Notes under the pieces: model-generated
What the model was told of the DNA's origin: nothing
The model's database searches: none
What the model saw: only the letters and a program-made list of their open reading frames with translations
Part shown: one piece after another, positions 28,950 to 38,632 of the stretch
Layout: each line of letters begins with the position of its first letter
Numbering within the stretch: the first letter of the stretch is position 1
Position numbers and translations under genes: made by a program
Assembly: GCF_000712595.1 (NCBI RefSeq)
Contig: NZ_JOTN01000002.1
Coordinates: 340,587-404,586 of the forward strand
Source of the DNA: Bacillus manliponensis
Lineage (GTDB): Bacteria > Bacillota > Bacilli > Bacillales > Bacillaceae_G
Direction of reading: 5' to 3'
DNA: 64,000 nt

Positions 28950-28981
28950 TAAAAAAAGGATGACACCATGTCATCCTTTCC
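28950..28981 (-). terminator. Terminator after artR
   Basis: Arms AAAGGATGACA (28955-28965) and TGTCATCCTTT (28969-28979) with a seven-base T run on the minus strand. Confidence 0.85.
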
Positions 28982-29009
28982 GCCTTATTATTCACGTAAT
29001 CTTTACATG

Positions 29010-29732
29010 TTACAACACCTTTTGTAAAAATTGCTGTGCACGCTCACTGCTCGGTGCTGAAAAAAATTGTTCTGGGTTTGTATCCTCTACAAGCTTTCCA
29101 CCATCTAAAAATAAAATTCGATCCGCCACTTCTTTTGCAAATCCCATTTCATGCGTCACAATCGCCATCGTCATTCCTGTTGTTACAAGAGACTTCATGA
29201 CATCTAATACTTCTTTTACCATCTCAGGATCTAATGCTGATGTTGGTTCATCAAATAACATTACATTTGGTTCCATTGCAAGTGCTCTTGCAATAGCCAC
29301 ACGCTGCTTTTGTCCACCAGAAAGGCGATTTGGGTATGCATCTTTTTTCTGAAGCAATCCTACTTTGTCTAACAGTTGCTCTGCTTTTTTTATAGCCTCT
29401 TCTTTTGGAACACCCTTTACTGTAATAGGAGCATACGTAACATTTTCTAATACGTTCATATGCGGAAATAAATGAAAATGTTGAAAGACCATCCCAACGT
29501 GCTCACGTACTTTCATAATATTAACCTTTGGACTTGTCACTTCATCTTCATTAATCCAAACGTCACCGCTTGTTGGTGTTTCTAATAAATTCATGCAGCG
29601 AAGCAATGTCGATTTTCCAGATCCAGACGGTCCAACAATCGCAACAACCTCTCCTTTTTCAATTGTTGTCGTAATCCCCTGCAATACTTCATTATTTCCA
29701 TATGACTTATGAAGGTTGTTAATTTTAATCAC
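29010..29732 (-). CDS. artR: Amino-acid ABC transporter ATP-binding protein ArtR
   Basis: ATPase of a polar amino-acid importer. Walker [10 protein letters not shown] (34-42), signature LSGGQKQR near 138, Walker B VMLFDEP near 160, then the switch His in IVTHEMG. 240 residues. Its start overlaps artQ by eight bases. Order and neighbours match B. subtilis artPQR (yqiXYZ), an arginine importer, supported by ArgR boxes upstream of artP. Confidence 0.92.
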   Translation of the reverse strand: MIKINNLHKSYGNNEVLQGITTTIEKGEVVAIVGPSGSGKSTLLRCMNLLETPTSGDVWINEDEVTSPKVNIMKVREHVGMVFQHFHLFPHMNVLENVTYAPITVKGVPKEEAIKKAEQLLDKVGLLQKKDAYPNRLSGGQKQRVAIARALAMEPNVMLFDEPTSALDPEMVKEVLDVMKSLVTTGMTMAIVTHEMGFAKEVADRILFLDGGKLVEDTNPEQFFSAPSSERAQQFLQKVL

Positions 29733-30384
29733 TTTGCTTCATTCTCCTTTCCACTACTTTCCCAATAAATGTAAGAATCATAACAAGAATGTAGTAGATC
29801 ATCCCAACAAATAAGAGTGGCTCAAGATATGATAATGTTTCACCACCAACAATATAAGCGCGGCGCATTAAATCTGTTGCGCCAATGACTGTCACAACTG
29901 CTGATTCTTTCGTTAACGTTGCAAATTCATTAATAAGTGCTGGTAAAATATTTTTCATCGCCTGCGGTAAAATAATTTGGCGCATCATTTTATGATAAGG
30001 AATGCCAAGTGCCATCGCTGCTTCTGTTTGTCCTTTATCAACTGCTTGAATGCCTGCCCGAATAACTTCCGACATATATGCACCTGAGTTTAAACTAAAT
30101 GCTAATACAGCAGCTACAAACGGCTGAATTTCATATCCAATTAACTGTGGTACTCCGTAATAAATCATAATTAATTGCAATACAAGTGGTGTCCCGCGAA
30201 AAATTGAAGTATAAAAATCAGCAAGAACATTTAAAACTTTTATTCTTGTAATTTTACAAAGCGCTAATAACGTACCAAGAATAAAACCTAACACAGCTGA
30301 AGCAAGGACAATTTTTAACGTTACTTCTAACCCTTTTAGAATGTATGGTACGGATGGCATAATTTGCGAAAAGTCTAAGTTCAT
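29725..30384 (-). CDS. artQ: Amino-acid ABC transporter permease ArtQ
   Basis: 219 residues with about five transmembrane helices and the HisM/GlnP-type EAA loop ([22 protein letters not shown], about 140-161, seen in two parts). [13 protein letters not shown] is the family signature. Overlaps artR and follows artP by 36 bases. Confidence 0.92.
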   Translation of the reverse strand: MNLDFSQIMPSVPYILKGLEVTLKIVLASAVLGFILGTLLALCKITRIKVLNVLADFYTSIFRGTPLVLQLIMIYYGVPQLIGYEIQPFVAAVLAFSLNSGAYMSEVIRAGIQAVDKGQTEAAMALGIPYHKMMRQIILPQAMKNILPALINEFATLTKESAVVTVIGATDLMRRAYIVGGETLSYLEPLLFVGMIYYILVMILTFIGKVVERRMKQSD

Positions 30385-30420
30385 TTCATATTCAGTCCCC
30401 TCTGAAAGTGGAAAAGCGGC

Positions 30421-31197
30421 CTATTGCTCGCCGCCAAACCACTTATTCACTAATTTCTCCATTTCTCCATTTTCTTGCATCTTTTTAATAACTGTATTAA
30501 ATTCTTCTGTTAATTCACTTCCCTTTGGCAACGCAATAACTGTACCTGGTTCTTCTGCTACTTCTGAAATTTCAATTTTCTTTAACTCTTTTTCTTTTTG
30601 TAAATACCCTTTCGCAACAGTTTCTTCTAAAATAATTGCTTCCACACGTCCTGCTCGTACTTCCTGTATCAGTTCTGGAATACGGTCACGCCCTTCAAGC
30701 TGGAACTTTACTTCTTTTTGTAACTTTTTCGCCCTTTCCTCTTGCGTTGATCCAGTTTGTACACCTACATTTTTCCCTTGTAAATCTTGCAGTGTTTGAA
30801 TATTAGCATCTTTCTTTGTGATCACAACATTTTTTGCGACAAAATATGCATCCGTAAAATCCGCATTTTTTTCACGTTCTTTCGTTGGTGTAAGACCAGC
30901 CATAACGAAATCTACTTTTTCTGCCTCTAAAGCTGTTAATAATCCACTAAATTCCATGTCTTTCACTTGCACTTTATAACCCAATTCTTTTGCAATGTAA
31001 TTCATTACATCAATATCAAATCCAATAATCTCTTCACTCTTTTTTGCATCTATATATTCATAAGGTTTATAGTCAGCTGACGTCCCCATGACTAATGTTT
31101 TTTCTTCATTACTACTAGTTGTTTCACTTTTACTACATGCTGTAAACATAGAAATAATCATGATAAGTGCAACGATACTACTAAATACTTTCTTCAT
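30421..31197 (-). CDS. artP: Arginine-type solute-binding lipoprotein ArtP
   Basis: Extracellular substrate-binding protein. A signal peptide ends in the lipobox with Cys21 (SMFTAC), so it is lipid-anchored. The family-3 binding domain follows (TSADYKPYEY, GFDIDVMNYIAKELG, DFVMAGLTPTKEREK). 258 residues. First gene of artPQR; arginine is inferred from B. subtilis synteny and ArgR boxes. Confidence 0.9.
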   Translation of the reverse strand: MKKVFSSIVALIMIISMFTACSKSETTSSNEEKTLVMGTSADYKPYEYIDAKKSEEIIGFDIDVMNYIAKELGYKVQVKDMEFSGLLTALEAEKVDFVMAGLTPTKEREKNADFTDAYFVAKNVVITKKDANIQTLQDLQGKNVGVQTGSTQEERAKKLQKEVKFQLEGRDRIPELIQEVRAGRVEAIILEETVAKGYLQKEKELKKIEISEVAEEPGTVIALPKGSELTEEFNTVIKKMQENGEMEKLVNKWFGGEQ

Positions 31198-31216
31198 CTT
31201 TCTTCCCCCTGATAAA

Positions 31217-31250
31217 TGAATTTTTATAAGTTATATAGAATTTTTATTCG
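31217..31250. promoter_or_regulatory. Tandem ArgR boxes upstream of artP
   Basis: TGAATTTTTATAAG (31217-31230) and AGAATTTTTATTCG (31237-31250), start to start exactly 20 bases, two helical turns. Read on the minus strand the second is CGAATAAAAATTCT, 12 of 14 matches to the B. subtilis-type box TGAATAAAAATTCA. They lie within 55 bases of the artP start. Confidence 0.7.
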
Positions 31251-31292
31251 TTATATGCATTGTACCAGCACTTTTATTTTTATGCAATAAAT

Positions 31293-31306
31293 AAAATAAA
31301 AATTCA
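31293..31306. promoter_or_regulatory. Third ArgR box upstream of artP
   Basis: AAAATAAAAATTCA matches TGAATAAAAATTCA at 12 of 14 positions, 43 bases beyond the tandem pair. The spacing suggests looping by ArgR hexamers. Confidence 0.6.
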
Positions 31307-31309
31307 TAT

Positions 31310-31812
31310 ATTGGTATTTTTATTTAATCTTCAAATTGTCCCCATATTTTAAATTAATAACGAAATAATCTCCTTCAAGTATTTATGTAATTGCGGAGAT
31401 TTAACATCTTTTGTAATTTTAAAATCTATTTACGATTAGTCTTAATTCCTATTTCTAGTATAATGAGTTCCTCTTATTACAATTGTTTGATTGTTATCAT
31501 TCATTGCTATAACATTCCTTTCAACCATAATGACTATTCATAATAATTATTCATACTTTAGTGGGTAATAAATAACTTTCTATTGTTAGTGTTCATAGTC
31601 GTATTCATGATTATATATATTCGTAATATCTAACCAAAACCCTTCACCATTAGACAAAAATTTCACTGTTATATGATTGTTTAAGCACGAACTTCTTGAT
31701 GTCCTTGTTTTTGGTTAAAAGGTAACCCACCAAGTAGCCAACATAACAGTCTTCTAGTTACAGCAAGTAGGAACAGTTTGACGCTTACATTTTTACACAA
31801 TATGTATAAATA
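31310..31812. other. Gene-free stretch between artP and brxB
   Basis: About 500 AT-rich bases with no intact gene. On the minus strand, about 31586-31740, a short stop-limited frame reads ITVKFLSNGEGFWLDITNIY then ends EYDYEH, which looks like protein but has no start or ribosome site and has stops in the flanking frames. It may be a gene relic. Confidence 0.35.
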
Positions 31813-31849
31813 AAAAAGCCACTGAGCATAACCACTCAGCGGCTTTTAC
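31813..31849 (-). terminator. Terminator after brxB
   Basis: Arms AAAAGCCACTGAG (31814-31826) and CTCAGCGGCTTTT (31835-31847) with one mismatch, T-rich on the minus strand. Confidence 0.8.
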
Positions 31850-31857
31850 ATACTATT

Positions 31858-32292
31858 TTATACTTCGTCACAATATTGCTCGAAAGACGATTGTAGCTTC
31901 TCAATAACTTGCATTGGATCGTGACCTTCAACTTCATGACGTTCTACCATCGTTACAATTTTACCATCTTTTAAAAGAGCGAAAGATGGAGATGATGGCG
32001 GATATCCTTCGAAATATTCACGTGCACGTGCCGTCGCTTCTTTATCTTGTCCAGCAAATACTGTTACAAGGTGATCCGGACGCTTATCATAATGAACAGC
32101 GTGTCCTGCTGCTGGACGAGCGATCCCACCTGCACAACCACATACAGAATTAACCATTACAAGTGTCGTACCTTTCTTTTGTAATGCCTCATCTACAGCT
32201 TCTGGTGTTGTTAGCTCTGTATAGCCAGCTGCAACGATTTCTTCGCGCGCTTGACGAACAACATCATTCATAAAAAAGTTAAAGTTAATCAA
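31858..32292 (-). CDS. brxB: Bacilliredoxin BrxB (YqiW)
   Basis: Removes bacillithiol from mixed disulfides on proteins after oxidative stress. The DUF1094-type domain holds the redox motif CGC at residues 51-53 ([10 protein letters not shown]). 144 residues. Single gene with its own terminator. The organism should therefore make bacillithiol. Confidence 0.92.
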   Translation of the reverse strand: MINFNFFMNDVVRQAREEIVAAGYTELTTPEAVDEALQKKGTTLVMVNSVCGCAGGIARPAAGHAVHYDKRPDHLVTVFAGQDKEATARAREYFEGYPPSSPSFALLKDGKIVTMVERHEVEGHDPMQVIEKLQSSFEQYCDEV

Positions 32293-32360
32293 AACGTTAC
32301 CCCCTCAAATATATATCTATTCGTATCTTACCAGTAAGCCTTTTATAAATACAAGTAAAC

Positions 32361-32822
32361 TTACTTACTCTGATTCATTTTTTGATACGCTTCCATCATT
32401 TTTTTATGCGATCCTACAATATACTCAGGTAGTTCTGTAATAGGAAAGAATTTAAGTTCTATCGCTTCCTCTGTATTCACACGAATCGTTCCTTCATAAT
32501 GCTTTGTATAGTATGCAACTGTTACACTTTGAAATTCATCACCATTTGCGAGCTTGATCAAATAACCCGCTCCAGAAAATACATCGATTAACTGTAAATC
32601 GTTCACTACAATACCCGTTTCTTCGTACACTTCGCGCCTTGCAGTTTCTGTCGGTGATTCTCCAAGCTCCATCAACCCTCCAGGCAGTCCCCATTTTCCA
32701 TATGGTTCTTGTCTTTGCTGAAGTAATACTTCTTCTTTCTCATTTAAAACAAGAACAGCTGAACCAACTAAAATTAAAGGACGATGGCCAACCTCTTTTC
32801 GTAATTCCTCTACATATCCCAT
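32361..32822 (-). CDS. Nudix hydrolase
   Basis: 153 residues. The Nudix box spans about 49-71: GGLMELGE, then RREVYEETGI, with all catalytic Glu present. VLLQQRQEPYGKWGLPGG precedes it. Substrate, a nucleoside diphosphate linked to another group, cannot be told. Single gene. Confidence 0.9.
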   Translation of the reverse strand: MGYVEELRKEVGHRPLILVGSAVLVLNEKEEVLLQQRQEPYGKWGLPGGLMELGESPTETARREVYEETGIVVNDLQLIDVFSGAGYLIKLANGDEFQSVTVAYYTKHYEGTIRVNTEEAIELKFFPITELPEYIVGSHKKMMEAYQKMNQSK

Positions 32823-32897
32823 CGTAACATACCTTTCTCCTAATGATTGTCCATATCATTTTATCATATGTATAAGATTGTAATGCGCGTAACGGCT

Positions 32898-33602
32898 TTA
32901 TTCCTTCTCAATAACTTTTATTTCTCCACTTGCATCTAATGTTGCTAACTTTACGTCTTCTATAGGTGAGATGCTTTGCATCGCTTCTTTTATCCATCCT
33001 TCCGTCTTTCCTAACAAAGCTAAGCTATCCTGCTGAATGTTCCCTTCCTTTATCACAACAAATGGAACAGTTTGAGCGCTACTTTCTATCTTCATATCCT
33101 TTCTTGTAGCAGGTTCATGCTCTGCATATAAAAAAGCGGAAACGAGACCACTTGATTCCCATAATGCCATTTTCACCATTTTGACATCTGCAATATTTTG
33201 TACACGTAGTTCAGCAAATAAATATTCTACTGTAATACGTGCTTTCTTTAAATTATTAAAATAAATATGGCCATTATGAATAAGAATGATAGGGGCAGGC
33301 TCTAAAAAACGTCTCCACATGTCCCATTTTAACGCAACAATCGAATTTGCAATATGAAGCATAACAATAACAAATGTTGTAATCATAGAACCGAGCAGTC
33401 CAACTTTTTCATCAGACAATGCATTTGATACATTTCCCCCTAACAATAAAACAAGTACAACATCTAAAACGCGAAACTGAGCAATAGAACGTTGCCCCAT
33501 TGCTTTTCCAATAATCATTAAAAATATATAGGCTAACACTGCGCGTAGTACCCATTCGATATTTGAAAGATGATGCGCTCCTTCAAGTAAATGAAAATTC
33601 AT
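32898..33602 (-). CDS. DUF421 (YetF-type) membrane protein
   Basis: 234 residues. Three N-terminal transmembrane helices (about 18-36, 48-66, 70-90), then a cytoplasmic DUF421 domain (EPAPIILIHNGHIYFNNLKKAR, split for reading at IYF; ELRVQNI; VKMALWESSG). Relatives in Bacillus are spore- or membrane-associated with unknown role. A bcr1-like repeat lies just upstream. Confidence 0.82.
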   Translation of the reverse strand: MNFHLLEGAHHLSNIEWVLRAVLAYIFLMIIGKAMGQRSIAQFRVLDVVLVLLLGGNVSNALSDEKVGLLGSMITTFVIVMLHIANSIVALKWDMWRRFLEPAPIILIHNGHIYFNNLKKARITVEYLFAELRVQNIADVKMVKMALWESSGLVSAFLYAEHEPATRKDMKIESSAQTVPFVVIKEGNIQQDSLALLGKTEGWIKEAMQSISPIEDVKLATLDASGEIKVIEKE

Positions 33603-33655
33603 ACATAATCCCCCTCTTTTAACTGCATAAATAGTGTTTGTTTATTGGAGGAATG

Positions 33656-33813
33656 TTTATCCCGCATTAACGGGCTGTAAAACTCCCACCTCAAAACTTA
33701 AGAAAAAGCGAAGAAGTTTAGGTGGGAGATTAACAGCCCGTAAAAGCCCGATTGGTTCAACTAACACTCAGTGGGGGATGAAGAACACCCCACTGAGTGA
33801 AGTTTCACTTTAT
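33656..33813 (-). repeat. bcr1-like repeat, copy 5 (full length, inverted)
   Basis: Complement of copy 1 with high similarity: TTTATCCCGCATTAACGGG at the left, CACTCAGTGGGGGAT hairpin, AGTTTCACTTTAT at the right. 158 bases, TTTAT at both ends. Lies between DUF421 and bkdB. Confidence 0.85.
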
Positions 33814-33824
33814 GTAAAAACAAC

Positions 33825-33857
33825 AAAAAAAGCCCGCCAATTGGCGAGCTTTTTTTT
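33825..33857 (-). terminator. Terminator of the bkd operon
   Basis: Arms AGCCCGCCAA (33831-33840) and TTGGCGAGCT (33841-33850) flanked by A and T runs. Confidence 0.88.
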
Positions 33858-35163
33858 AATATACAGATGTATTATCTGCTGATGTATTTTCAAGAATTTC
33901 CTTTACGCGTCCTAAGAATTTACCGCAAATTAATCCATCTAATACACGGTGATCAAGAGATAAACATAAGTTTACCATGTCACGTGCACCAAACATACCG
34001 TTATCCATAATTACTGGACGTTTCACGATAGATTCAACTTGTAAAATAGCAGCTTGAGGGTAGTTAATGATACCCATAGACTGAACAGAACCAAATGATC
34101 CTGTGTTGTTAATTGTGAATGTACCACCTTGCATTTCGTCCGCTTTTAATGACTTCGTACGTACTTTTCCTGCAAGCTCTGTAATTTCACGAGCGATTCC
34201 TTTAATTGTTTTCTCATCAGCATGTTTAATAACTGGAACGAATAACTCGTCTTCTGTTGCAACTGCGATCGAAAGGTTAATATCTTTCTTTTGAACAATT
34301 TTATCGCCAGCCCACATCGAATTAATTTGTGGGTATTCTTTTAATGCTTGTGCTACTGCTTTTACGAAGAAAGCAAAGAACGTTAAATTAAAGCCTTCGC
34401 GCTTTTTAAATTCACCTTTAATTGAGTTGCGGTAAGAAACAAGCTCTGTTACGTCAACTTCAATCATCATCCAAGCATGCGGTGCTTCATGTTTACTACG
34501 TAACATGTTTGCAGCAATTGCTTTACGCACACCTGTTACTGGAATTTCGATATCGCCAGGTACTGTCGGTACAGAAACAGGTTTTGCTGCCTCTACCTTT
34601 GGTGCTGCTTTTGGTGCTTCTTGAGGCGCTGGCGTTGATACAACTGCTACCTCTTTCTTTGCACCTGCTTGTGGAATATTTCCAGATTCGACTACCTTTA
34701 AGATATCTTTACGTGTAATACGGCCGTTTGCTCCCGTTCCAACTACTTGATCTAAATCAATGTTATGCTCACCTGCAAGCTTTAATACTGCTGGTGAGAA
34801 ACGTGGTTTTCCGTCCGTTGGTTGCTTCGCTTTTGGTGCTTTCCCAGCTACTGGTGCTGCTGGTTCTTTTGCTGCTTCTTCTGTTTTTTCTTCAGCAGTT
34901 GTTGCTGCAACTTCATCTGCACCTTCAACTTGAATTGTACAAACAACTTCTCCAACAGCAAGCGTATCACCTTCACCCGCGATTAACTCTTTCACAATTC
35001 CTGTGAAAGAAGATGGTACTTCTGCGTTTACTTTATCTGTCATAACTTCTGCAAGTGGATCGTATTTGTTAACATGATCGCCAACCGACACAAGCCATTT
35101 ACTAATTGTACCTTCTGTTACACTCTCCCCAAGTTGAGGCATTGTAATTTTTTCTACAGCCAT
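33856..35163 (-). CDS. bkdB: Branched-chain 2-oxoacid dehydrogenase E2 (dihydrolipoyl acyltransferase)
   Basis: Core of the BCKDH complex. Lipoyl domain with Lys44 in MTDKVNAE, a flexible Ala/Pro/Lys-rich linker, the E3-binding domain about 120-160 (SPAVLKLAGEH, GTGANGRITRKDIL), a second linker, then the catalytic domain with DHRVLDG near the C-terminus. 435 residues. Last gene of the operon, 15 bases after bkdAB. Confidence 0.94.
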   Translation of the reverse strand: MAVEKITMPQLGESVTEGTISKWLVSVGDHVNKYDPLAEVMTDKVNAEVPSSFTGIVKELIAGEGDTLAVGEVVCTIQVEGADEVAATTAEEKTEEAAKEPAAPVAGKAPKAKQPTDGKPRFSPAVLKLAGEHNIDLDQVVGTGANGRITRKDILKVVESGNIPQAGAKKEVAVVSTPAPQEAPKAAPKVEAAKPVSVPTVPGDIEIPVTGVRKAIAANMLRSKHEAPHAWMMIEVDVTELVSYRNSIKGEFKKREGFNLTFFAFFVKAVAQALKEYPQINSMWAGDKIVQKKDINLSIAVATEDELFVPVIKHADEKTIKGIAREITELAGKVRTKSLKADEMQGGTFTINNTGSFGSVQSMGIINYPQAAILQVESIVKRPVIMDNGMFGARDMVNLCLSLDHRVLDGLICGKFLGRVKEILENTSADNTSVY

Positions 35164-35178
35164 GTATAGTCCCCCCGA

Positions 35179-36162
35179 TTAAAATTCAGCAAGTTCACGC
35201 ATTGCTTTTTCAACTTTATCTGGATTTACCATAAAGAATTTCTCCATTGTTGGTGCATATGGCATTGCTGGTACATCCGGACCTGCTAAACGCGCGATTG
35301 GTGCGTCAAGGTCGAATAAGCAATGCTCTGCAATAATCGCAGATACTTCACTCATGATGCTTCCTTCTTTATTATCTTCCGTTACAAGAAGAACTTTACC
35401 TGTCTTTTGAGCCGCTTCAATAATTGCTTCTTTATCTAATGGATATACAGTACGTAAGTCTAGAACGTGAGCTGAAATACCATCTTGTGCTAATTTTTCA
35501 GCCGCTTGTAGTGCAAAGTGAACGCATAAGCCGTATGTGATAACTGTAATATCATCACCTTCACGTTTTACATCTGCTTTTCCAATTGGCAATACATAAT
35601 CATCTTCTGGCACTTCGCCTTTAATTAAGCGATATGCGCGCTTATGTTCAAAGAATAATACTGGATCTTCATCACGAATCGCTGCTTTTAATAACCCTTT
35701 TGCATCGTATGGTGTAGAAGGAATAACAATTTTTAAACCTGGTTGATTCGCAAATAACGCTTCTACAGATTGAGAGTGGTATAAAGCACCGTGTACACCG
35801 CCACCAAATGGTGCACGAACTGTAATTGGACAAGTCCAGTCGTTATTTGAACGGTAACGAATTTTTGCAGCCTCTGAAACAATTTGGTTTACAGCTGGCA
35901 TAATAAAGTCCGCGAACTGCATTTCTGCGATTGGACGCATGCCATACATCGCTGCACCGATTGCAACCCCAGCAATTGCTGATTCTGCAAGTGGTGTGTC
36001 AAGCGCACGCATTTCGCCAAACTGATCGTATAAACCATTTGTCGCTTTAAATACGCCACCTTTTCTACCAACATCTTCTCCTAATACAAATACTTTTTCA
36101 TCGCGTTCCATTTCCTCACGCATTGCTAATGTAATTGCGTCAATATAAGACATTACAGCCAT
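35179..36162 (-). CDS. bkdAB: Branched-chain 2-oxoacid dehydrogenase E1 beta
   Basis: 327 residues, transketolase-like pyrimidine-binding and C-terminal domains: VLGEDVGRKGGVFKAT, DTPLAESAIAG, EMQFADFIMPA, LDLRTVYPLD. Works with bkdAA to decarboxylate branched keto acids with thiamine diphosphate. Thirteen bases after bkdAA. Confidence 0.94.
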   Translation of the reverse strand: MAVMSYIDAITLAMREEMERDEKVFVLGEDVGRKGGVFKATNGLYDQFGEMRALDTPLAESAIAGVAIGAAMYGMRPIAEMQFADFIMPAVNQIVSEAAKIRYRSNNDWTCPITVRAPFGGGVHGALYHSQSVEALFANQPGLKIVIPSTPYDAKGLLKAAIRDEDPVLFFEHKRAYRLIKGEVPEDDYVLPIGKADVKREGDDITVITYGLCVHFALQAAEKLAQDGISAHVLDLRTVYPLDKEAIIEAAQKTGKVLLVTEDNKEGSIMSEVSAIIAEHCLFDLDAPIARLAGPDVPAMPYAPTMEKFFMVNPDKVEKAMRELAEF

Positions 36163-36175
36163 GAAACGTTCCCCC

Positions 36176-37177
36176 TTATTCTGCGTATACGTGCTTTAAT
36201 GCTGTTTCCGCTTCTGCATACGGAGCATTTTCTGCATAGTCTGTTGCTTCGTTTACAAGATGCATAATCTCATCTAACATTTGTTTTTCAGATTCCTCTG
36301 TTAACACACCTGTTTCTTTTAAGTAGTTTGCAAATGTAAAGATTGGATCATTTTTCTTCGCTTCTTCTACTTCTTCACGGTCACGATATACACGATCATC
36401 ATCATCACTAGAGTGCGCCGTTAAGCGGTAAGAAATTGTTTCAATTAATGTTGGACCTTCACCACGGCGACCGCGATCTGCCGCTTCTTTTACTGCTTTA
36501 TATACTTCAAGTGGATCATTTCCATCGATTGTGTATCCTGGCATACCGTAACCAATTGCACGGTCTGATACATTTTTACAACCTAGTTGTTTTTCAACTG
36601 GGATAGAGATTGCATATTTGTTATTTTCACACATGAAGATAACAGGTAATTTGTGAACACCAGCAAAGTTCGCACCTTCATGGAAATCACCTTGGTTAGA
36701 AGAACCTTCACCAAATGTAACAAACGTTACTAAATCTTTATTTTCCATACGACCAGCAAGTGCGATTCCTACCGCATGCGGTACTTGTGTTGTAACTGGT
36801 GAAGAACCTGTTACGATGCGATTTTTCTTCTGTCCAAAATGTCCTGGCATTTGACGACCACCAGAGTTTGGATCTTCTGCTTTTGCAAAACCTGATAGCA
36901 TTAATTCTTTCGCTGTCATTCCAAATGTTAATACAACACCCATATCACGGTAATATGGAAGTACATAGTCTTTTTCACGATCTAGTGCGAATGCCGCTCC
37001 AACTTGTGCAGCTTCTTGACCTTGACAAGAAATTACGAAAGGAATTTTTCCTGCACGGTTTAATAACCACATACGCTCATCAATTTTACGTGCGAGTAAC
37101 ATCGTACGGTACATTTCTAATACTTGCTCGTCGCTTAAGCCAAGCTCGACATGGCGTTTTTCTTTTACTTCAGCCAT
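36176..37177 (-). CDS. bkdAA: Branched-chain 2-oxoacid dehydrogenase E1 alpha
   Basis: 333 residues with the thiamine-diphosphate motif region FGEGSSNQGDFHEGANFA and the conserved CENNKYAIS. The loop with TAHSSDDD is the regulatory-loop region. First of the E1-E2 genes, after lpdV. Confidence 0.94.
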   Translation of the reverse strand: MAEVKEKRHVELGLSDEQVLEMYRTMLLARKIDERMWLLNRAGKIPFVISCQGQEAAQVGAAFALDREKDYVLPYYRDMGVVLTFGMTAKELMLSGFAKAEDPNSGGRQMPGHFGQKKNRIVTGSSPVTTQVPHAVGIALAGRMENKDLVTFVTFGEGSSNQGDFHEGANFAGVHKLPVIFMCENNKYAISIPVEKQLGCKNVSDRAIGYGMPGYTIDGNDPLEVYKAVKEAADRGRRGEGPTLIETISYRLTAHSSDDDDRVYRDREEVEEAKKNDPIFTFANYLKETGVLTEESEKQMLDEIMHLVNEATDYAENAPYAEAETALKHVYAE

Positions 37178-37205
37178 TTTAACACCCTCCTAAATCCATT
37201 TTCCT

Positions 37206-38627
37206 TTATGCGTGTATCGCTTTTCCATCAACTGCTAATGCAGCTTCACCGATTGCCTCTGATAATGATGGATGCGGATGAATTGTATGTGCAACTTCCC
37301 ACGGTGTTGCATCAAGTACTCTTGCAAGACCTGCTTCTGAAATCATATCCGTTACATGTGGACCAATCATGTGAACGCCTAAAATATCATTTGTTTCTTC
37401 GTCCACAACAAGTTTTACAAAGCCGTCAGATTCTCCATATACAAGTGCTTTTCCGATTGCACGGAATGAAAATTTACCAACCTTTAATTTATAACCTTTC
37501 TCTTTTGCTTCTTGTTCAGTTAAACCAACAGAAGCAACTTCCGGGTTACTGTATACACATTTTGATACCATTGTGTAATCGATTGGCATCGTTTCTTTTC
37601 CAGCAATGTGCTCAACTGCGACAATTCCTTCGTGAGAAGCCACATGTGCAAGTTGCAATCCACCAATTACATCACCGATTGCATAAATGTGTGATTCTTT
37701 CGTTTGATAATATTCGTTTGTTTGGATATAACCTTTTTCAACGACAATATCTGTATTTTCTAAGCCGATATTTTGTGTGTTTGCTTGTCTACCAACAGAC
37801 ACTAACATTTTTTCAGCTTTAAATTCTTTATTTTCACCATTTAGTTCTGCTTGAATTGTTACGCCATTGTCTTTCACTAATGTTTCAGGTAATACTTTTG
37901 CACCTGTTACAACTTTAATTCCTTTTTTCTTAAGCAGACGTTGCATTTCTTTTGAAACATCTTGATCTTCTAGTGGTAATACATGTTTTGCATACTCAAG
38001 TACCGTTACGTCTACACCAAAGTCAGCAAGCATAGATGCCCACTCGATACCAATAACACCGCCACCTACAATAATAATAGACTCCGGAAGCGCTTCCATA
38101 GCTAGTGCATGATCTGATGACATGACGTACTCACCGTCTAATTCTAAACCTGGTAAAGAGTTTGGACGAGAACCCGTTGCAACAATTACGTTTTTCGGGA
38201 TTAACATTTCATTTTCTTCGCCGCTTGTAAGTTCCACTGAAATCGTTCCTGGCATTGGTGAGAAAATAGATGGTCCAAGAATACGACCGATTCCTTCATA
38301 TACATCAATTTTCCCTTGTTTCATTAAATGCTGTACACCTTTATGAAGCTGCGTTACAATTTTTTCTTTGCGCTCTTGTACTTTTGCAAAGTTTAATTCT
38401 ACATTGCTTGCAACAACACCAAATTCTTCACCTTTTTTCGCTGTTGCAAATACTTCAGCACTACGAAGTAATGCTTTACTTGGGATACAACCTTTATGAA
38501 GACAAGTTCCGCCTAGGTTATCTTTTTCAACAAGTGCTGTTTTCAATCCTAATTGCGAAGCACGAATTGCAGCAACATAACCACCTGTACCGCCGCCAAC
38601 GATGACTAAATCGTATTCTTTTGCCAT
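37206..38627 (-). CDS. lpdV: Dihydrolipoyl dehydrogenase (E3) of the bkd operon
   Basis: Flavoprotein that reoxidises the lipoyl arm. FAD motif VGGGTGGYVAA (9-19), redox pair Cys42-Cys47 in GGTCLHKGCIPSK, NAD motif IVGGGVIGIEWAS, and the C-terminal active-site HPHPSLSE. 473 residues from ATG 38627, preceded by AGGGGTTGAGAG. Overlaps the buk end region closely. Confidence 0.94.
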   Translation of the reverse strand: MAKEYDLVIVGGGTGGYVAAIRASQLGLKTALVEKDNLGGTCLHKGCIPSKALLRSAEVFATAKKGEEFGVVASNVELNFAKVQERKEKIVTQLHKGVQHLMKQGKIDVYEGIGRILGPSIFSPMPGTISVELTSGEENEMLIPKNVIVATGSRPNSLPGLELDGEYVMSSDHALAMEALPESIIIVGGGVIGIEWASMLADFGVDVTVLEYAKHVLPLEDQDVSKEMQRLLKKKGIKVVTGAKVLPETLVKDNGVTIQAELNGENKEFKAEKMLVSVGRQANTQNIGLENTDIVVEKGYIQTNEYYQTKESHIYAIGDVIGGLQLAHVASHEGIVAVEHIAGKETMPIDYTMVSKCVYSNPEVASVGLTEQEAKEKGYKLKVGKFSFRAIGKALVYGESDGFVKLVVDEETNDILGVHMIGPHVTDMISEAGLARVLDATPWEVAHTIHPHPSLSEAIGEAALAVDGKAIHA

Positions 38628-38632
38628 ATCTC

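Noticed and set aside
33634-33882. 82-residue frame on the plus strand
   Set aside because: It spans the inverted bcr1-like repeat and the bkd terminator.
37151-37822. 223-residue antisense frame inside lpdV
   Set aside because: Long only because lpdV lacks certain codons in that frame; composition is not protein-like.
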